Source: Casuarius casuarius (lineage: Eukaryota; Chordata; Aves; Casuariiformes; Casuariidae). From it: a stretch of 64,000 bases of DNA. The stretch covers positions 447,501 to 511,500 of the forward strand of contig PTFA01000399.1 in the NCBI GenBank assembly GCA_003342895.1, in the 5' to 3' direction. Under the pieces are notes generated by a model. The model searched no databases, was not told where the DNA came from, and worked only from the letters and a program-made list of their open reading frames with translations. Made by a program: the position numbers and the translations under genes. Shown here in pieces: positions 61,701 to 64,000 of the stretch (position 1 is the first letter of the stretch; each line of letters starts with the position of its first letter).

Positions 61701-62849
61701 TCCTAAGTCTCGTAAATGTGTTCATTTTTTCCCCTTTTGAGCAAAGTTTCCTAATGGTTTAGCTGTCCGATGATATCAAGGAAATTTTACTTGATGTGTA
61801 CTGAAAAATGCTTGGAAATCCTGCTCTCTCTTTTTCTGTCCTTCTCTTACTGTTGCATAAGAGAAGACTCTAATGGAAAGATCAGTTTTAAGGCAGAAGA
61901 TAGATAGATCAAAAGATCTTTAAGTGACCCACAACATGCACAACAGCAACATCTCTTGTCTTTAGTCTTATTTATATTTCTGGCACTGAATTCTGTTTCT
62001 GTTTGAAGGAGAAAAAAAAGGAGAGAAAAATAAAACATACATATGAATTAATTACAAAGTACTCCTCTTAAATTACAGCTCTGCTTCACCTTCCAACCTG
62101 CTCCCTTCTGTAGCTAGTGAATGAATAATCAGGAGATGCCACAGGTTTCTAGAATAACAAGACGAAACAGGCCTGAAAATTTTGTTTCTTTTCACCTGTC
62201 ATTATGTAGCCTGAGTGATTTGGTAGGATTTCTTATTTGTTTTTAATACAGACCTTGTAAATTAGTACATCACTTCTCAAGTTCATATTCCTTAGAGCAA
62301 GCCATTGTCACTTTATTATTTAGAAGGATATATAGAAAGACATACAGCTAAGCTGGTGTATGTTTACTGTTATTGAGAGAGAAGTCTGTTATTGAATACA
62401 CCCAGCTACATAACCACTATGTGCTGAAATCAGAGAGTACCTTGTGAAATCTCTGCAGTCAGAAGAAACAACAGTGCGCCTCTAAAATAAATACCAGTAT
62501 TTTCTTCTTGTGCATCTATTCTTGGCAAGAGTGAGCAAAGTGAAAACATAAATGAAAACAAAATATGGAAACTTACTAAAAATTCCTATTTTTCAAATTT
62601 TAATTTTCTTTTTTTGTTTTAGGAATATTCCAGTTAATAATGTTTACATCAATATTAATACTATCAATAAGGTCATGACAAGTATTTCAGTTGGAGTTAA
62701 AAGTTCTGCTTATTGTAGAAAACCTGGGGAAAGGTATCAAGTTTTAGCCTCTCAAAATTTGAAATATTCAAAATTATCACTTACTCTGAATAATGTTTGC
62801 CTCTCTATGGTCTAGGAAAAGAGAAATGTCATATCCACCTTGCCAATTG
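58738..62849. other. Non-coding stretch; GC-richer part at 60.27-61.65 kb
   Basis: A (TTTC)n/TTTTCATT tract lies at about 59186-59220. The part from 60.27 to 61.65 kb is richer in GC than its flanks and free of recognisable repeats, with only short random open frames; an unrecognised old repeat or conserved segment is possible. Nothing else was seen. Confidence 0.5.
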
Positions 62850-62935
62850 ACATCCAGATCTTTAGAGGTTGTAAATCAATAGGGATGCTTTGCTGTAGCT
62901 TCACTGATTTACATCATTTATAGCCCAGAATGTAT
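62850..62935. repeat. Palindromic ancient repeat, second type
   Basis: CATCCAGATCTTTAGAGGTT then GTAAATCA at 62871-62878, a central region, then TGATTTAC at 62905-62912 and ATCATTTATAGCCC. The arms are exact reverse complements over 8 bp, and the wider order resembles an old palindromic repeat that I recall from archosaurs and turtles ('ccagatcctcagctggtgtaaatca....tgatttacaccagctgaggatctgg'). Strongly diverged. The family name is not claimed. Confidence 0.55.
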
Positions 62936-63941
62936 AATCCAAACTGCTATAGGCTCTTATTGTAGAAGTGACAGTAAAGCACATGTATACCATCTTACCC
63001 CTATGACATTACTTCTTTTTCTCACTTCAGTAACGTGACACTTTTTTAAAGCCAGATAACTTGGGGTGAACACATTCTCAGGCAATGTAGGGCTACTATA
63101 GCAAAAACTTCATCACCAGAGGAATGAGTATGACCAAGAAAAAAGAGGCAAGTGAAAAAAATTTTGTGTTAGAAGACACACTAGTTTCTGTTTAGACAGT
63201 ACTTGCCCTTGCTCTTTCCCCAAACTAGTTCTGAAACTAATGCAACTACAGATACATGCTTTTGTTTATACCTCCTCAGCAATCACATTATCTATCTAAA
63301 ACCAGGTCAAGGCAAAACTTCAAGAATGAGAGAATTTGCCTTAACACGTTACTGCACCCGATAGACTGCCTCCCTTTCCTGGAGAAGAAAACATTTCTTT
63401 TTCGAGGTAGTGATTTAAAAATTTTTAAGAGCCAATGTTTTTATTTACAGTAAATATATCAGAAGAAGTTGTTCACGGTTTTGAACCAGTAATTCAAATT
63501 TTAACTTAATTTCATAATATTGAAAAAAGCTCATTTTGTTTCAGCTCAGAATCAAAACAATTTTTAATTTTTCATCCACTCTTATTTTTCCTTCTTGTAA
63601 TTTTTACCAACATAATTGATCAAGAAGCTCAAGGTTAAATAAATAAACAGTTAAACTCCTCAGCAGAATGCACCTGTATTTCCCCTGCTTTACTATTTAC
63701 ATAACCAATATGAATTTAAAACTAATGCTACATAATCTTAACTCTGCTCCCACTTAGGGGACAGCTTATGCTTATCCTGCCTAAATTCTCCCTGTCTTAC
63801 TAACATTTCCTCTCAACAGTGTCTTCCTGTGCATAACTCCAAGAAACCCTACTCACTCAAGTTTGGAAAAGGGTTTTCCTATAAACCACAAAGAAGTAAT
63901 TTCCATCCTGAAGTGAATGCACTGATGCATCACTGAAATGG
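62936..63941. other. Non-coding stretch, nothing recognised
   Basis: AT-rich unique-looking DNA with only short random open frames. Confidence 0.55.
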
Positions 63942-63972
63942 ATTTTTTTATATATATATACATATATATATG
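63942..63972. repeat. (TA)n-rich microsatellite
   Basis: T7 followed by alternating TATATATATATA, a single C interruption at 63961, and ATATATATAT. A simple repeat near the end of the window. Confidence 0.9.
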
Positions 63973-64000
63973 GAGTTGTGTGAGATAAAATGGGGGTTTA

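Overview
The window looks like vertebrate nuclear DNA, most probably from a bird. It is AT-rich and almost gene-free. Its only readily recognisable interspersed repeats are truncated CR1 LINEs of the bird type (two with long 3' regions on the minus strand, one short 3' tail on the plus strand) and a handful of very old elements. There is no operon-like packing, no long open frame (the longest is about 130 codons), no CpG-island-like stretch, and no rRNA, tRNA or CRISPR array that I could see. Four isolated N bases (3332, 26452, 36182, 51204) suggest a draft or Sanger-era assembly.

Layout. 1-8.5 kb: unremarkable AT-rich DNA. About 8.57-8.67 kb: a MIR-like SINE core. 14.05-14.14 kb: a small palindromic ancient repeat. 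18.6-19.0 kb: a segment that reads like a conserved regulatory element. 21.29-21.48 kb: a highly diverged CR1 of the turtle/crocodile type. 21.84-21.93 kb: a 95-base pure purine tract. 24.2 and 49.5 kb: two diverged copies of one old amniote repeat, with a possible third scrap near 39.4 kb. 36.86-37.36 and 46.02-46.31 kb: minus-strand CR1 copies. 39.56-39.62 kb: a plus-strand CR1 3' tail. 53.1-53.95 kb: a decayed retrotransposon gag/protease segment on the minus strand. 62.85-62.93 kb: a second palindromic ancient repeat. The rest is unique-looking sequence with short homopolymers and microsatellites.

I cannot support any intact protein-coding gene. Two short minus-strand open frames that follow good splice-acceptor-like sequences (28330-28432 and 51451-51599) are listed as weak candidate terminal exons and nothing more. 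The window is best described as an intergenic desert or a very large intron.

I did not find a new biological system. The most interesting item is the minus-strand remnant around 53.35 kb. It carries a retropepsin-type active-site neighbourhood, with the usual D-T/S-G changed to D-M-G, and its surrounding pattern fits Ty3/Gypsy-like elements, a group reported to be rare in birds. It is frameshifted and interrupted by stops, so it is a fossil and not an active or plainly domesticated gene.
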